Positions 8,807 through 16,015 of a stretch of 64,000 bases of DNA are shown piece by piece. Source of the stretch: a delta proteobacterium MLS_D (GTDB taxonomy: Bacteria > Desulfobacterota > Syntrophia > Syntrophales > UBA2210). Position 1 is the stretch's first letter; the number at the start of each line of letters is the position of its first letter. Under the pieces are notes generated by a model. That model had not been told where the DNA came from, did no database searches, and saw only the letters and a list, made by a program, of their open reading frames with translations. The translations under genes and the position numbers were made by a program. The stretch lies in contig LQBH01000068.1 in NCBI GenBank assembly GCA_002030015.1, positions 54,425 to 118,424 of the forward strand, given 5' to 3'.

Positions 8807-9355
8807 ATGCAAGAGGAAGAAACAAAACTTACCTACGACCTGACCTATAAAGACGTAATCGACATTCTGAAGATAATCGACGATTCGACGTGCCGGGAAC
8901 TTCACCTGGAACTGGGTGACCTGAAACTCGACCTTGTCAAGGGACCACCGGACGGATCGGCACCCGTGACCGATCCGCCGGCCCCGGTTCCAACCGCCGC
9001 TGTCGAGACGCCTGCGCCGGAAACTGTTCCTGAGAAGACCGCGGGCACGCCGCCCGCGGCCGAGCCTTCAGGCATTCCCGTTCGCACTCCTCTGAGCGGT
9101 ACGTTTTACCGGGCTCCCGCGCCGGGCGCGAAACCTTTCGTCGAGGTGGGGAGCAGGGTCAAAGAAGGCGAACAGGTTGCGATCGTGGAAGTGATGAAAC
9201 TGATGAATTCCATCAAGGCGCCCGAAAACGGCACAATCCGGGAGATACGTGTGGAAAACGAGACCAGGGTGGAAATGGGCCAGGTCCTGATGACGATGGA
9301 CCCGCCGTCCGAGAGAAAAAAGGCCGGCAAGTCGGCGGGAAGAAAAAAGGGCTGA
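8807..9355 (+). CDS. Biotin carboxyl carrier protein (AccB-like)
   Basis: A 182-residue carrier. The N-terminal helical region (LTYKDVIDILKIIDDSTCRELHLELGDLKLDLVK, about residues 12-45) matches AccB-type proteins. A Pro/Ala-rich linker (about 47-88) and a C-terminal biotinyl domain (about 90-170) follow. The biotinylation motif is intact: IVEVMKLMNSIKAP with Lys131 as acceptor. Start ATG 8807 is chosen because of AAAAGGAGGGG upstream; an upstream in-frame start at 8753 would overlap the thiolase gene. It lies between the thiolase and carboxyltransferase genes, so it should carry carboxybiotin between the biotin carboxylase (12925-14322) and the carboxyltransferase (9434-10903). Confidence 0.9.
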   Translation: MQEEETKLTYDLTYKDVIDILKIIDDSTCRELHLELGDLKLDLVKGPPDGSAPVTDPPAPVPTAAVETPAPETVPEKTAGTPPAAEPSGIPVRTPLSGTFYRAPAPGAKPFVEVGSRVKEGEQVAIVEVMKLMNSIKAPENGTIREIRVENETRVEMGQVLMTMDPPSERKKAGKSAGRKKG

Positions 9356-9433
9356 GGCCTGAGCAACGCTGCACCTGGTAGTATCGAATTCGATCTCGAA
9401 AACCATGAACGATCTTCCAAGGGGGTAATTGCC

Positions 9434-10903
9434 GTGAAGAGATTACAGCTCAATGAAGAGACGTTTCGCGACGGGCAGCAATCGCTGTGGGCGAACCGGA
9501 TGAAGACGGGTCCCATGCTGGACGCCGCGCCCATGCTTGACGAAGCTGGTTTCGACAGCATCAATATCATGAGCGGGTCGGCCTTTGAATCGTGCGTCCT
9601 GTACCTGAACGAGGATCCCTGGGAGAGGCTGCACCTGCTGGGCCGATTACTACCAAAAACGGACATACAGGTACTGATCCGGGGGCGCAGCGCCTTCGGA
9701 TGGCGAAGATTCCCCGACGACGCGATAGAGCTGCTGATCAGGTGTCTTCAGAACACCGGTGTGAAGGGCATCGTCGTGTTCGACGGGCTGAACGACATCA
9801 GCAACATTGCCTGGCACATCAGGGTCGCGAAAAAGATAGGGCTGCAGATTCACCCGGCGCTCGTGTTTACCGAAAGTCCTGTCCACACGGATGACTACTA
9901 CGCGGCTAAGGCGCGCGAATGCGTCAAGCTGGGAGTGGACAGCGTCAACCTGGCCGACGCCAGCGGCCTGCTGTCGCCGGAACGTGTGCGAACGCTCATT
10001 CCCGCCATTCGAAAGGTGGTCGGGGACAAGGCCTTCTTCAGTTTCGTGAGTCATGACGGAACGGGGCTGGCGGTGCAGAATTACATTGAAGCCCTCAGCG
10101 TAGGAGTGGACAATCTTTCCACAACGAGCCTTCCCCTGTCCTACGGCAATTCGATACCCTCAACGCTCGACGTCGTGTCGCTCGCCCGGGAGGCGGGTTA
10201 CGACGTGGACATCGACACGGACATTCAGAGACGTATCGACGATTACTTTTACCGGGTCGCCTACGAAGAGCAGCAGCCCGTGGGCCGGCGGGTTCAGTTC
10301 GATCCCGTCAAGTTCAAAAACTACACCCGCCACCAGATTCCCGGGGGCATGATGTCCCACCTGGTGAGTCAGTTGAAAAACCTCGGCCTGGATCATCACC
10401 TGCCGGCTGTTCTCGAAGAGGCGGGACGCGTCCGGCAGGAAATCGGTTACCCGGTCATGGTCACTCCCTTTTCACAGATCGTCGGCGTGCAGGCGGTCTT
10501 CAACGTCATTGAAGGCGAACGTTACAAAACAGTGCCTTCCGACCTGTGTCTGTACGCCCGCGGGTATTACGGAACTCCCGCGTCGCCCATCGATCCCGAT
10601 GTCATGGACAGGATCCTGGAGGGAGAAGAAAAAGAACCGATCGACCCGGCCGCTCATTACACGGAACCGCTGGTGGAAGAAGTCCGCAGGCAGGCGGGAG
10701 CGCGCCGCTCGGATGAAGAACTGCTGCTCGAGCTGTTTTTCTCACGGCCGACCATCGAACGGTTCCACCGGGACCGGAAACCCATCGAATTTCCGGCGGC
10801 GACAACGCCGCTGTCGGTCCTGATCCGGGAATTGTCGAAACGCAGGAACGTAAGCAGGGTTGGCATACGGAAAGGGGGAGTCTCGCTGGAACAGGTCTTT
10901 TGA
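9434..10903 (+). CDS. Carboxyltransferase-like protein (PycB/OadA/5S family) with altered metal site
   Basis: A 489-residue relative of the biotin-dependent carboxyltransferase domain of pyruvate carboxylase, oxaloacetate decarboxylase alpha and transcarboxylase 5S. Shared blocks: FRDGQQSLWANRM (D13, metal ligand), YLNEDPWERL, VLIRGRSAFGW, VFDGLND, SPVHTDDYY, GVDSVNLADASGLLSPE, HQIPGGMMSHLVSQLKNLGL. Two expected active-site residues differ: the carbamylated metal-binding Lys of the IKDMAGLL motif is Ala174 (LADASGLL), and the first His of the HxH ligand pair is Val205 (FVSHDGTG; H207 kept). The usual SGGTSxP loop reads SLPLSYGNSIPS. GTG 9434 is used with GGGGG upstream. It probably works with the carrier and biotin carboxylase genes nearby, but the substrate and even the metal dependence are open. 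Confidence 0.8.
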   Translation: MKRLQLNEETFRDGQQSLWANRMKTGPMLDAAPMLDEAGFDSINIMSGSAFESCVLYLNEDPWERLHLLGRLLPKTDIQVLIRGRSAFGWRRFPDDAIELLIRCLQNTGVKGIVVFDGLNDISNIAWHIRVAKKIGLQIHPALVFTESPVHTDDYYAAKARECVKLGVDSVNLADASGLLSPERVRTLIPAIRKVVGDKAFFSFVSHDGTGLAVQNYIEALSVGVDNLSTTSLPLSYGNSIPSTLDVVSLAREAGYDVDIDTDIQRRIDDYFYRVAYEEQQPVGRRVQFDPVKFKNYTRHQIPGGMMSHLVSQLKNLGLDHHLPAVLEEAGRVRQEIGYPVMVTPFSQIVGVQAVFNVIEGERYKTVPSDLCLYARGYYGTPASPIDPDVMDRILEGEEKEPIDPAAHYTEPLVEEVRRQAGARRSDEELLLELFFSRPTIERFHRDRKPIEFPAATTPLSVLIRELSKRRNVSRVGIRKGGVSLEQVF

Positions 10904-11052
10904 ATGTTCAGGGTTTTTACGCTTGCCGGCATGACGGCGGCGGTTGACAACGCGTGTATTATAAAAAGGTTCCGGTCGTGAGCCGTTTCACGGCGCCGGG
11001 GCAGTATCGTTCATACTCACATTGCTCATTTCATATCGAAAAGGGGGGAATT

Positions 11053-12408
11053 ATGAACGTTGAACCGGTACAGAACGGGTATCTTATGTCGAAAAAATAT
11101 TCTTTTTTTATTTTCGGCATGCTGTTCCTGCTTTACATGTTCGACTACATCGACCGGATGGTGGTGGTGTCGTTGTTCCCGTACCTGAAGAGCGACTGGG
11201 GCCTGAGCGACACCCAGTGCGGTCTCCTGGTTTCGACCGTGTACTGGTCGATCGTTGTGTTTTCCTTTCCCATCGCCGTCATTGTCGACCGGTGGAGCCG
11301 AAAGAAAACCATCGGATTGATGGCCCTGGTCTGGAGCATGGCGACGCTTGCCTGTGCTTTCACGACGCGGTTTGCGCATTTATTCATCGCCAGGACCGTC
11401 ATCGGCGTGGGCGAGGCGGGATATGCGCCCGGCGGGACCGCCATGATTTCGGCGATTTTCCCGGAAAAGATGCGCTCCATGATGGTGGGTCTGTTCACCG
11501 CCGCTCTTCCCCTGGGAAGCGCGATCGGCATTGTCCTGGGTGGGGTGATCGCCGCGAAGTTCGGCTGGCGTCACGCTTTCGGAATCGTCGCTCTCCCCGG
11601 TTTTATCATAGCGATCCTGTTCTTCTTTATCCGTGATTACAAAACGGTGGAGCTTGAAAAAACAGTGGACGCCACGGTGGAACTTGAAAAAAAAGTGGGT
11701 GTCACGGGGGAACTTGAAAAAACAGTGGGCGCCGCCGGAGGAATGAAAGTTGTAATGTCCCGGCTCGACCTGGTCCGCCAGTTCACCCGCACACCCTCTC
11801 TCATTCTGACCTATATCGCCTTTGCCGGTTGCATGTTTGTAACGGCCGCCTATTTGAGCTGGCTGCCCTCCTATTTCAACAGGGTGTACGATATTCCCAT
11901 GGAAACGGCCGCGCTGAAAAGCTCGGGAGTCATGATACTGGCCATCGTCGGGTTCCCGCTCGGAGGCTTCCTGACGGACCGGTGGCGCAGGACGCGGATG
12001 GACGCGCGAATACTATTCCCCGCGGTCACATCGTTTCTGACGGCGGTGGTGTTTTTCTCGGCCTTTTTCTTCTTCACCGGGTCGACGCAGTATTACCTCA
12101 TGCTGCTCGGCGGCATGCTGGCGGCGGCCTTTTCTCCGGCGGCGATCGCCGTGACACAGGACGTGGTTCATCCGGGCCTGAGGGCCACATCGTACAGCTT
12201 CTGCGTTATCTTCCAGAATCTCCTGGGTTCATCGCTGGGGCCGCTTTTCGTCGGCATGGTATCCGACAGGTGGGACCTGACGGCGGCGCTCACGATCGTG
12301 CCGGTCGCGTCCCTGATAGCGGCCGTGCTGTTTTTTATCGGATCACGGTTCTATCTGCGTGACCTGGCGCGGGTCGAAAAGGTTGAACTGTCCGTGGAGG
12401 ATTCGTGA
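11053..12408 (+). CDS. MFS transporter (sugar-phosphate/organic-anion type)
   Basis: A 451-residue major facilitator with about 12 membrane helices. The signature between helices 2 and 3 is seen (VDRWSRKKTIG, about residue 79) and repeated in the second half (LTDRWRRTRMDARI). ARTVIGVGEAGYAPGGTAMIS resembles the anion:cation symporter and spinster-like branches. The central cytoplasmic loop is extended by three near-identical 10-residue repeats (V/T-ELEK-x-V). ATG 11053 has AAAGGGGGG upstream; an earlier GTG at 10954 has no such support. Its place among carboxylase genes suggests import of the substrate or export of a product. Confidence 0.87.
   Translation: MNVEPVQNGYLMSKKYSFFIFGMLFLLYMFDYIDRMVVVSLFPYLKSDWGLSDTQCGLLVSTVYWSIVVFSFPIAVIVDRWSRKKTIGLMALVWSMATLACAFTTRFAHLFIARTVIGVGEAGYAPGGTAMISAIFPEKMRSMMVGLFTAALPLGSAIGIVLGGVIAAKFGWRHAFGIVALPGFIIAILFFFIRDYKTVELEKTVDATVELEKKVGVTGELEKTVGAAGGMKVVMSRLDLVRQFTRTPSLILTYIAFAGCMFVTAAYLSWLPSYFNRVYDIPMETAALKSSGVMILAIVGFPLGGFLTDRWRRTRMDARILFPAVTSFLTAVVFFSAFFFFTGSTQYYLMLLGGMLAAAFSPAAIAVTQDVVHPGLRATSYSFCVIFQNLLGSSLGPLFVGMVSDRWDLTAALTIVPVASLIAAVLFFIGSRFYLRDLARVEKVELSVEDS
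11644..11733 (+). repeat. Three tandem 30-bp repeats inside the MFS gene
   Basis: Units 11644-11673, 11674-11703 and 11704-11733 begin ACGGTGGA/ACGGGGGA and share a CTTGAAAAAA core. They encode TVELEKTVDA, TVELEKKVGV and TGELEKTVGA in the loop between helices 6 and 7. The array is in frame, so copy-number change would lengthen the loop without breaking the gene. Confidence 0.92.
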
Positions 12409-12496
12409 TCGGCACAGGCGAACGATTTTTTTGCGGTCGACGGGCTTGTCCGTCACGTGATCGGGAAACGGATGGGCCGGCGGCGGCCGGAAAGGG

Positions 12497-12928
12497 ATGT
12501 TCCACATGAGGGGCGTTACGCTGGAAAATATAATGGATCTCATGAAGATGCTGAAGGAATCAGGCATCGACGAGATGAGACTGCAAACGGATACCCTGAA
12601 GATTCACCTGAGCAAAAGCGGTCCGAAAGACAGCGCTTCCGAAAGTATCGAGCCTGCAGAAGAACTGTTGCCGGTAAAAGCAGCCATGCTCGGGTTCTTC
12701 GAGGGGGTTCCTGCCGGCGGACACACCTTATTCCCTTTGATCGGTCGGTACGTGAAAGAAGGAGACGAGCTCTGTGCCATTCGCGTGCTGGACAGGCTGC
12801 ACGTAATGAAGGCGGATTTTTCCGGCTGGATCAGGCGGATCGTTCCGTCCGAGGGGGAACTCGTTGAGTACCGGCAGACGCTCTTTCTTGTTGAACCGGC
12901 CGGTGATGTTCCGGGAGGCACGACATGA
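12497..12928 (+). CDS. AccB-like carrier paralogue lacking the biotin lysine
   Basis: A 143-residue protein with the same architecture as the nearby BCCP: an AccB-type N-terminal helix pair (LENIMDLMKMLKESGIDEMRLQTDTLKIHLSK, about residues 9-40), a short linker and a biotinyl-like domain (about 58-135). In the biotinyl turn the canonical E-A/V-M-K-L-M reads R-V-L-D-R-L: the acceptor lysine is Asp99. The register is fixed by equal spacing to the following SG (D99 plus 10-11, as in AccB). A VMK tripeptide six residues later (K105) is out of register. ATG 12497 has GGAAAGGG upstream; ATG 12509 is an alternative. The stop overlaps the biotin carboxylase start (ATGA), so the two are probably translationally coupled. 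Likely a structural or regulatory pseudo-carrier, or one with another function. Confidence 0.78.
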   Translation: MFHMRGVTLENIMDLMKMLKESGIDEMRLQTDTLKIHLSKSGPKDSASESIEPAEELLPVKAAMLGFFEGVPAGGHTLFPLIGRYVKEGDELCAIRVLDRLHVMKADFSGWIRRIVPSEGELVEYRQTLFLVEPAGDVPGGTT

Positions 12929-14322
12929 ACCGGACGGTTTCAAAAGTGCTGGTCGCCAACCGGGGAGAAATAGCCCTTCGCATTATTCGGGCGTGCCGTG
13001 ATCTGGGAATCGCGACCGTCGCCGCGGTTTCCGAGGCGGACAGGGACAGTCTGCCCGCGCGGGAGGCCGACCGGGCGATCTGCATCGGCCCGGCTCGTCC
13101 GAGCAGAAGTTACCTGAGGGTCGACACGATCGTTACGGCGGCTTTGGGGACCGGCTGCGACGCCGTTCATCCCGGCTACGGTTTTCTGGCGGAACAGCCC
13201 GAGCTTCCCGAAACATGCGAAACGCACGGCCTGGTCTTCATCGGCCCGCAAGCGGACACCATCCGCCGAATGGGAGATAAACTTCATGCTCGAAAACTGG
13301 TAAGGGACATCGGGATTCCGGTCATTCCCGGGTCCGAGCTGGTCCGTGACTACAGGGCGGCGCAAAGGGCAGCAGGCCGGGTCGGGTACCCCGTCCTGTT
13401 GAAGGCTGCCGCGGGCGGCGGTGGGAAAGGGATGAAGATCGTAAGAAGGAGAGAAGACCTGAAGGCGTCCTTCTACGAGGCATCGGCCGAGGCGCTCGCG
13501 GCCTTCGGCGACGGCCGCGTCTACATCGAACATTATATTCCGGACGCGCGACATATCGAAGTGCAGGTACTGGGCGACCGTTTCGGAAAGGTGGTCCACC
13601 TGTTCGAGCGGGACTGTTCAGTTCAGCGCCGCTACCAGAAAATGATAGAGGAAGCCCCGTCTCCGGCGGTTACAGAGGAACTCCGTGAGCGGATGTGCCG
13701 CGCCGCGGTCCTCATTGCCGGTAAAATGAACTATCTCGGCGCGGGGACGGTGGAATTCATTTTCGACCAGCAGGAACAAAATTTTTATTTTCTCGAGATG
13801 AACACGAGAATCCAGGTCGAACATCCCGTCACCGAGATGATAACGGGGATCGACCTGGTGCGCGAGCAGATCCGCATTGCCGCGGGTCTGCCGGTCGGGT
13901 TCCAGCAGAACGAGGTGAAGCGAAGCGGGCACGCCGTGGAGTGCCGCATCAACGCCGAACTTCCCGACGACGATTTCATGCCGTCTCCGGGAATCATCAC
14001 GCGGTGGGAGCCTCCCGAGGGCGATGGAATACGGGTGGACAGTCATTGCTACGCCGGATACGAGGTTCCGCCGTATTATGATTCGCTGCTGGCGAAACTT
14101 ATAGTCACAGGCGAGGATCGTGATGCGGCGATACAGCACATGCACCGGGCGCTTTCGCGGTTTGTGGTATCGGGCGTACATACCACCATTCCCTTTCATC
14201 GATTCGTTATGGAGCGGGACGATTACAGGAGCGGCCGTTTCAACACATCGTGGATAGAAGACACCGTCCTCGACCATTACAACCGTCGATGGCGGGAGGC
14301 AACAGGGACGGAATTTGTTTAA
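12925..14322 (+). CDS. accC: Biotin carboxylase (AccC-type)
   Basis: A 465-residue ATP-grasp enzyme that carboxylates biotin on a carrier protein using bicarbonate and ATP. All core motifs are present: N-terminal VLVANRGEIALRIIRACRDLG, HPGYGFLAE, glycine-rich KAAAGGGGKGMKIV, HIEVQVLGDRFGKVVHLFERDCSVQRR, EMNTRIQVEHPVTE and CRINAE. Length is slightly above the usual 445-450. It overlaps the pseudo-carrier gene by four bases. With the lysine-bearing carrier (8807-9355) and the carboxyltransferase (9434-10903) it forms a complete three-part carboxylase set in one locus. The symbol follows the family; the physiological enzyme need not be acetyl-CoA carboxylase. Confidence 0.92.
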   Translation: MNRTVSKVLVANRGEIALRIIRACRDLGIATVAAVSEADRDSLPAREADRAICIGPARPSRSYLRVDTIVTAALGTGCDAVHPGYGFLAEQPELPETCETHGLVFIGPQADTIRRMGDKLHARKLVRDIGIPVIPGSELVRDYRAAQRAAGRVGYPVLLKAAAGGGGKGMKIVRRREDLKASFYEASAEALAAFGDGRVYIEHYIPDARHIEVQVLGDRFGKVVHLFERDCSVQRRYQKMIEEAPSPAVTEELRERMCRAAVLIAGKMNYLGAGTVEFIFDQQEQNFYFLEMNTRIQVEHPVTEMITGIDLVREQIRIAAGLPVGFQQNEVKRSGHAVECRINAELPDDDFMPSPGIITRWEPPEGDGIRVDSHCYAGYEVPPYYDSLLAKLIVTGEDRDAAIQHMHRALSRFVVSGVHTTIPFHRFVMERDDYRSGRFNTSWIEDTVLDHYNRRWREATGTEFV

Positions 14323-14478
14323 ATTTACGTAGCCCTCCTGCCGCGCACGGCGTGCACGAGTATTTCTCCACCACGCTCCGGAGGAGGTTAGACAGGTTTC
14401 AGATCCCTTCCGACGGGAGAGGTTCCCGTGCCTGCTACTTCTCCTTGCCGGCGGATGTTCCCGGGCGTGATCTTTCCC

Positions 14479-14735
14479 TCAGGCGGGGGAGGCTTCCCCT
14501 GTTTTTCCCCTCCTCCTCGAGAGGGGAGATTTTTCATGTCTCCCTTGCTTCCTTGAGGGGCGGGGAGGTTTCTCCTGTTTTTCTCGTTTCCTTGAGGGGT
14601 GGGGAGGCTTCTCCTTTTTTTCCTCTCTTTTTTGAGGGAGAAAGTATCTCATGTCTTCCTCTCTTCCTTGCGGAGAGGGAAGGCTTCTCCTTTTTTCCTC
14701 CCCCTTGAAGGGGGAGGGTAAGGGTGGGGGTGAAA
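14479..14735 (+). repeat. Degenerate tandem array of about 37-40 bp G-rich/C-rich units
   Basis: About six or seven units follow each other in the gap between the biotin carboxylase and SDR genes. Typical unit: CTTCCTTGAGGGG.GGGGAGG.TTCTCC followed by a T/C tract. Each unit contains a short complementary pair (CCTT/GAGG, GGAG/CTCC) and ends with a run of T. The last unit (CCCCCTTGAAGGGGGAGGG, from about 14700) resembles a second site at 26741-26780. Units diverge in sequence and length, so this is not a CRISPR array. The rest of the 14323-14825 gap shows no gene. Confidence 0.75.
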
Positions 14736-14825
14736 CCGCAGCGGTATCGTCGCCGCACGGAACCGAACATACGCCTCCTCCGCCTCGCGCAGGCGAAGTC
14801 ATCGTAAAAAGAAAGAAGGCGGACA

Positions 14826-15620
14826 ATGAAAAACAGCGTGGTCGTCATCACCGGCGCCGCAAGCGGAATAGGCGCCGCCCTGTGCGAAAAATTCGGGCGT
14901 GAAGGCGCCCGAATCGCCCTGCTCGACATGGACGAGGAAGGACTGCAAGCCGGGGAGGCTCGTCTGAGCGGTCTCGGCATAGAAACATTCGCTCGATGCT
15001 GCGATATCACCGACGCGGCCCGGTGCCGGGAAAGTATCGAAGCGGTTATTCATCATTTCGGCGGAATCGACGTACTTATCAACAATGCTGGAATCACCCA
15101 GCGCGGGGCCTTCATGGACGCGGAGATCGCCATGTACCGCAGGGTGATGGAGGTGAACTTTTTCGGAGCGCTTAACTGTACGAAGGTGGCGGCGTCAAGC
15201 CTGGTGGAAAGGAAAGGCATGATCATCGTAACGTCCAGCATCGCGGGGCTCGCGCCCGTCCTCGGCAGGACGGGATACTGCGCGAGCAAGCACGCCCTGC
15301 ACGGTTTCTTCGACACTCTGCGTGCCGAGATGAAACCGCGCGGCGTTCACGTCATGATCGTCTGCCCGGGGTTCACGAAGACACATCTGCAGGAACGTGC
15401 ACTGGGCGGTGACGGCGCCCCGACATCCCATCCGCAGTCCAGGGTCGGGAGGGAGGCGTCGCCGGACGATGTGGCCTGGGCCGTATACCGGGCCGCTGTA
15501 AAAAGAAAAAACCTGGTTGTCCTCACCGCCGTAGGCAAGACGACGTTTTATTTATACAAAATCGCTCCCGCGCTGTACGAGAGGATCATGGCGCGGTCCC
15601 TCCGCCGGGAGCTGCTCTAA
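14826..15620 (+). CDS. Short-chain dehydrogenase/reductase
   Basis: A 264-residue classical SDR. The NAD(P)-binding motif TGAASGIG is at residues 9-16, the NNAG motif in DVLINNAGITQRG, the catalytic Ser in IIVTSSIAG and the YxxxK pair in YCASKHALHG. PGFTKT follows as usual. Asp at the end of strand 2 (ALLDMDEEG) favours NAD(H). The substrate is not evident. It follows the repeat array after the biotin carboxylase gene, so co-transcription with the carboxylase locus is possible but not shown. The C-terminal 40 residues (VLTAVGKTTFYLYKIAPALYERIM) are hydrophobic and may associate with the membrane. Confidence 0.9.
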   Translation: MKNSVVVITGAASGIGAALCEKFGREGARIALLDMDEEGLQAGEARLSGLGIETFARCCDITDAARCRESIEAVIHHFGGIDVLINNAGITQRGAFMDAEIAMYRRVMEVNFFGALNCTKVAASSLVERKGMIIVTSSIAGLAPVLGRTGYCASKHALHGFFDTLRAEMKPRGVHVMIVCPGFTKTHLQERALGGDGAPTSHPQSRVGREASPDDVAWAVYRAAVKRKNLVVLTAVGKTTFYLYKIAPALYERIMARSLRRELL

Positions 15621-15748
15621 AAAACGTGTAGAATCGCTGAATCGTTTTTTCTTCCTTGTCGTGAATCGGAAGCGAACGTCCACGTCCTCAGGAGCCGTTT
15701 CACTTCTTCCAGCTTGTGGGGCTGAATGACGGCGACGAAATATTGCAT
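15617..15748 (-). pseudogene. Truncated nitrogen regulatory protein P-II (glnB remnant)
   Basis: On the minus strand, ATG 15748-15746 with AGAAGGA upstream starts MQYFVAVIQPHKLEEVKRLL, which matches the N-terminus of P-II signalling proteins (first beta strand and helix). After 20 residues the similarity stops and the frame ends at 15617 with unrelated residues (RTWTFASDSRQGR...). P-II proteins are about 112 residues; the T-loop, the Tyr modification site and the ATP site are missing. After a one-base shift the next frame reads EDVDVRF, which could be a decayed continuation. It lies divergently beside the sigma-54 activator and near glnA, a natural home for glnB. Interpreted as a remnant after deletion, possibly by the SDR-side recombination. 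Confidence 0.6.
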
Positions 15749-15913
15749 GGTTTCTGTCCTTCTTTCCCTATTCCAGCGTTGTGCAGTCGCCCTCCCGGTG
15801 TTGCCACAGGTCGAGGGTCGCAGTTTCAACTTCTTGTGATGCCCGGATGTCGGTACAGCAGGCACGCCACGGTGCTTTCATAGGGGAGTGTATTACTTGG
15901 TCGTTGATCAACA

Positions 15914-15931
15914 TACTACCGTATGGTAGTA
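15914..15931. promoter_or_regulatory. Palindrome TACTAC-N6-GTAGTA, candidate activator site (variant)
   Basis: TACTAC (15914-15919) and GTAGTA (15926-15931) are perfect arms around six bases (CGTATG). It differs from the two TCCTAC-N6-GTAGGA sites at 17609 and 31992 only by a symmetric change in the second base pair. It is 84 bases before the activator start and 165 bases before the P-II remnant start. I found no sigma-54 promoter next to it, so autoregulation, or a former glnB enhancer, are both possible. Confidence 0.5.
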
Positions 15932-16015
15932 ATGCCTAAAATGTATGTGCGTCGCCGGCGAGACGGGCGGGTGTGAGCGAGCGAAGACTGCGGGGACAGG
16001 CAGGGAAAGAAGACA

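Noticed and set aside
14479..14735. CRISPR array
   Set aside because: Units are degenerate, differ in length and have no constant repeat alternating with unique spacers; no cas genes are nearby.
15741..15913. A sigma-54 promoter for the P-II remnant on the minus strand
   Set aside because: I looked for TGGC-N8-TTGC in this direction; the nearest candidate (TGGCGTGCCTGCTGT) does not have GC at the required ten-base spacing from GG.
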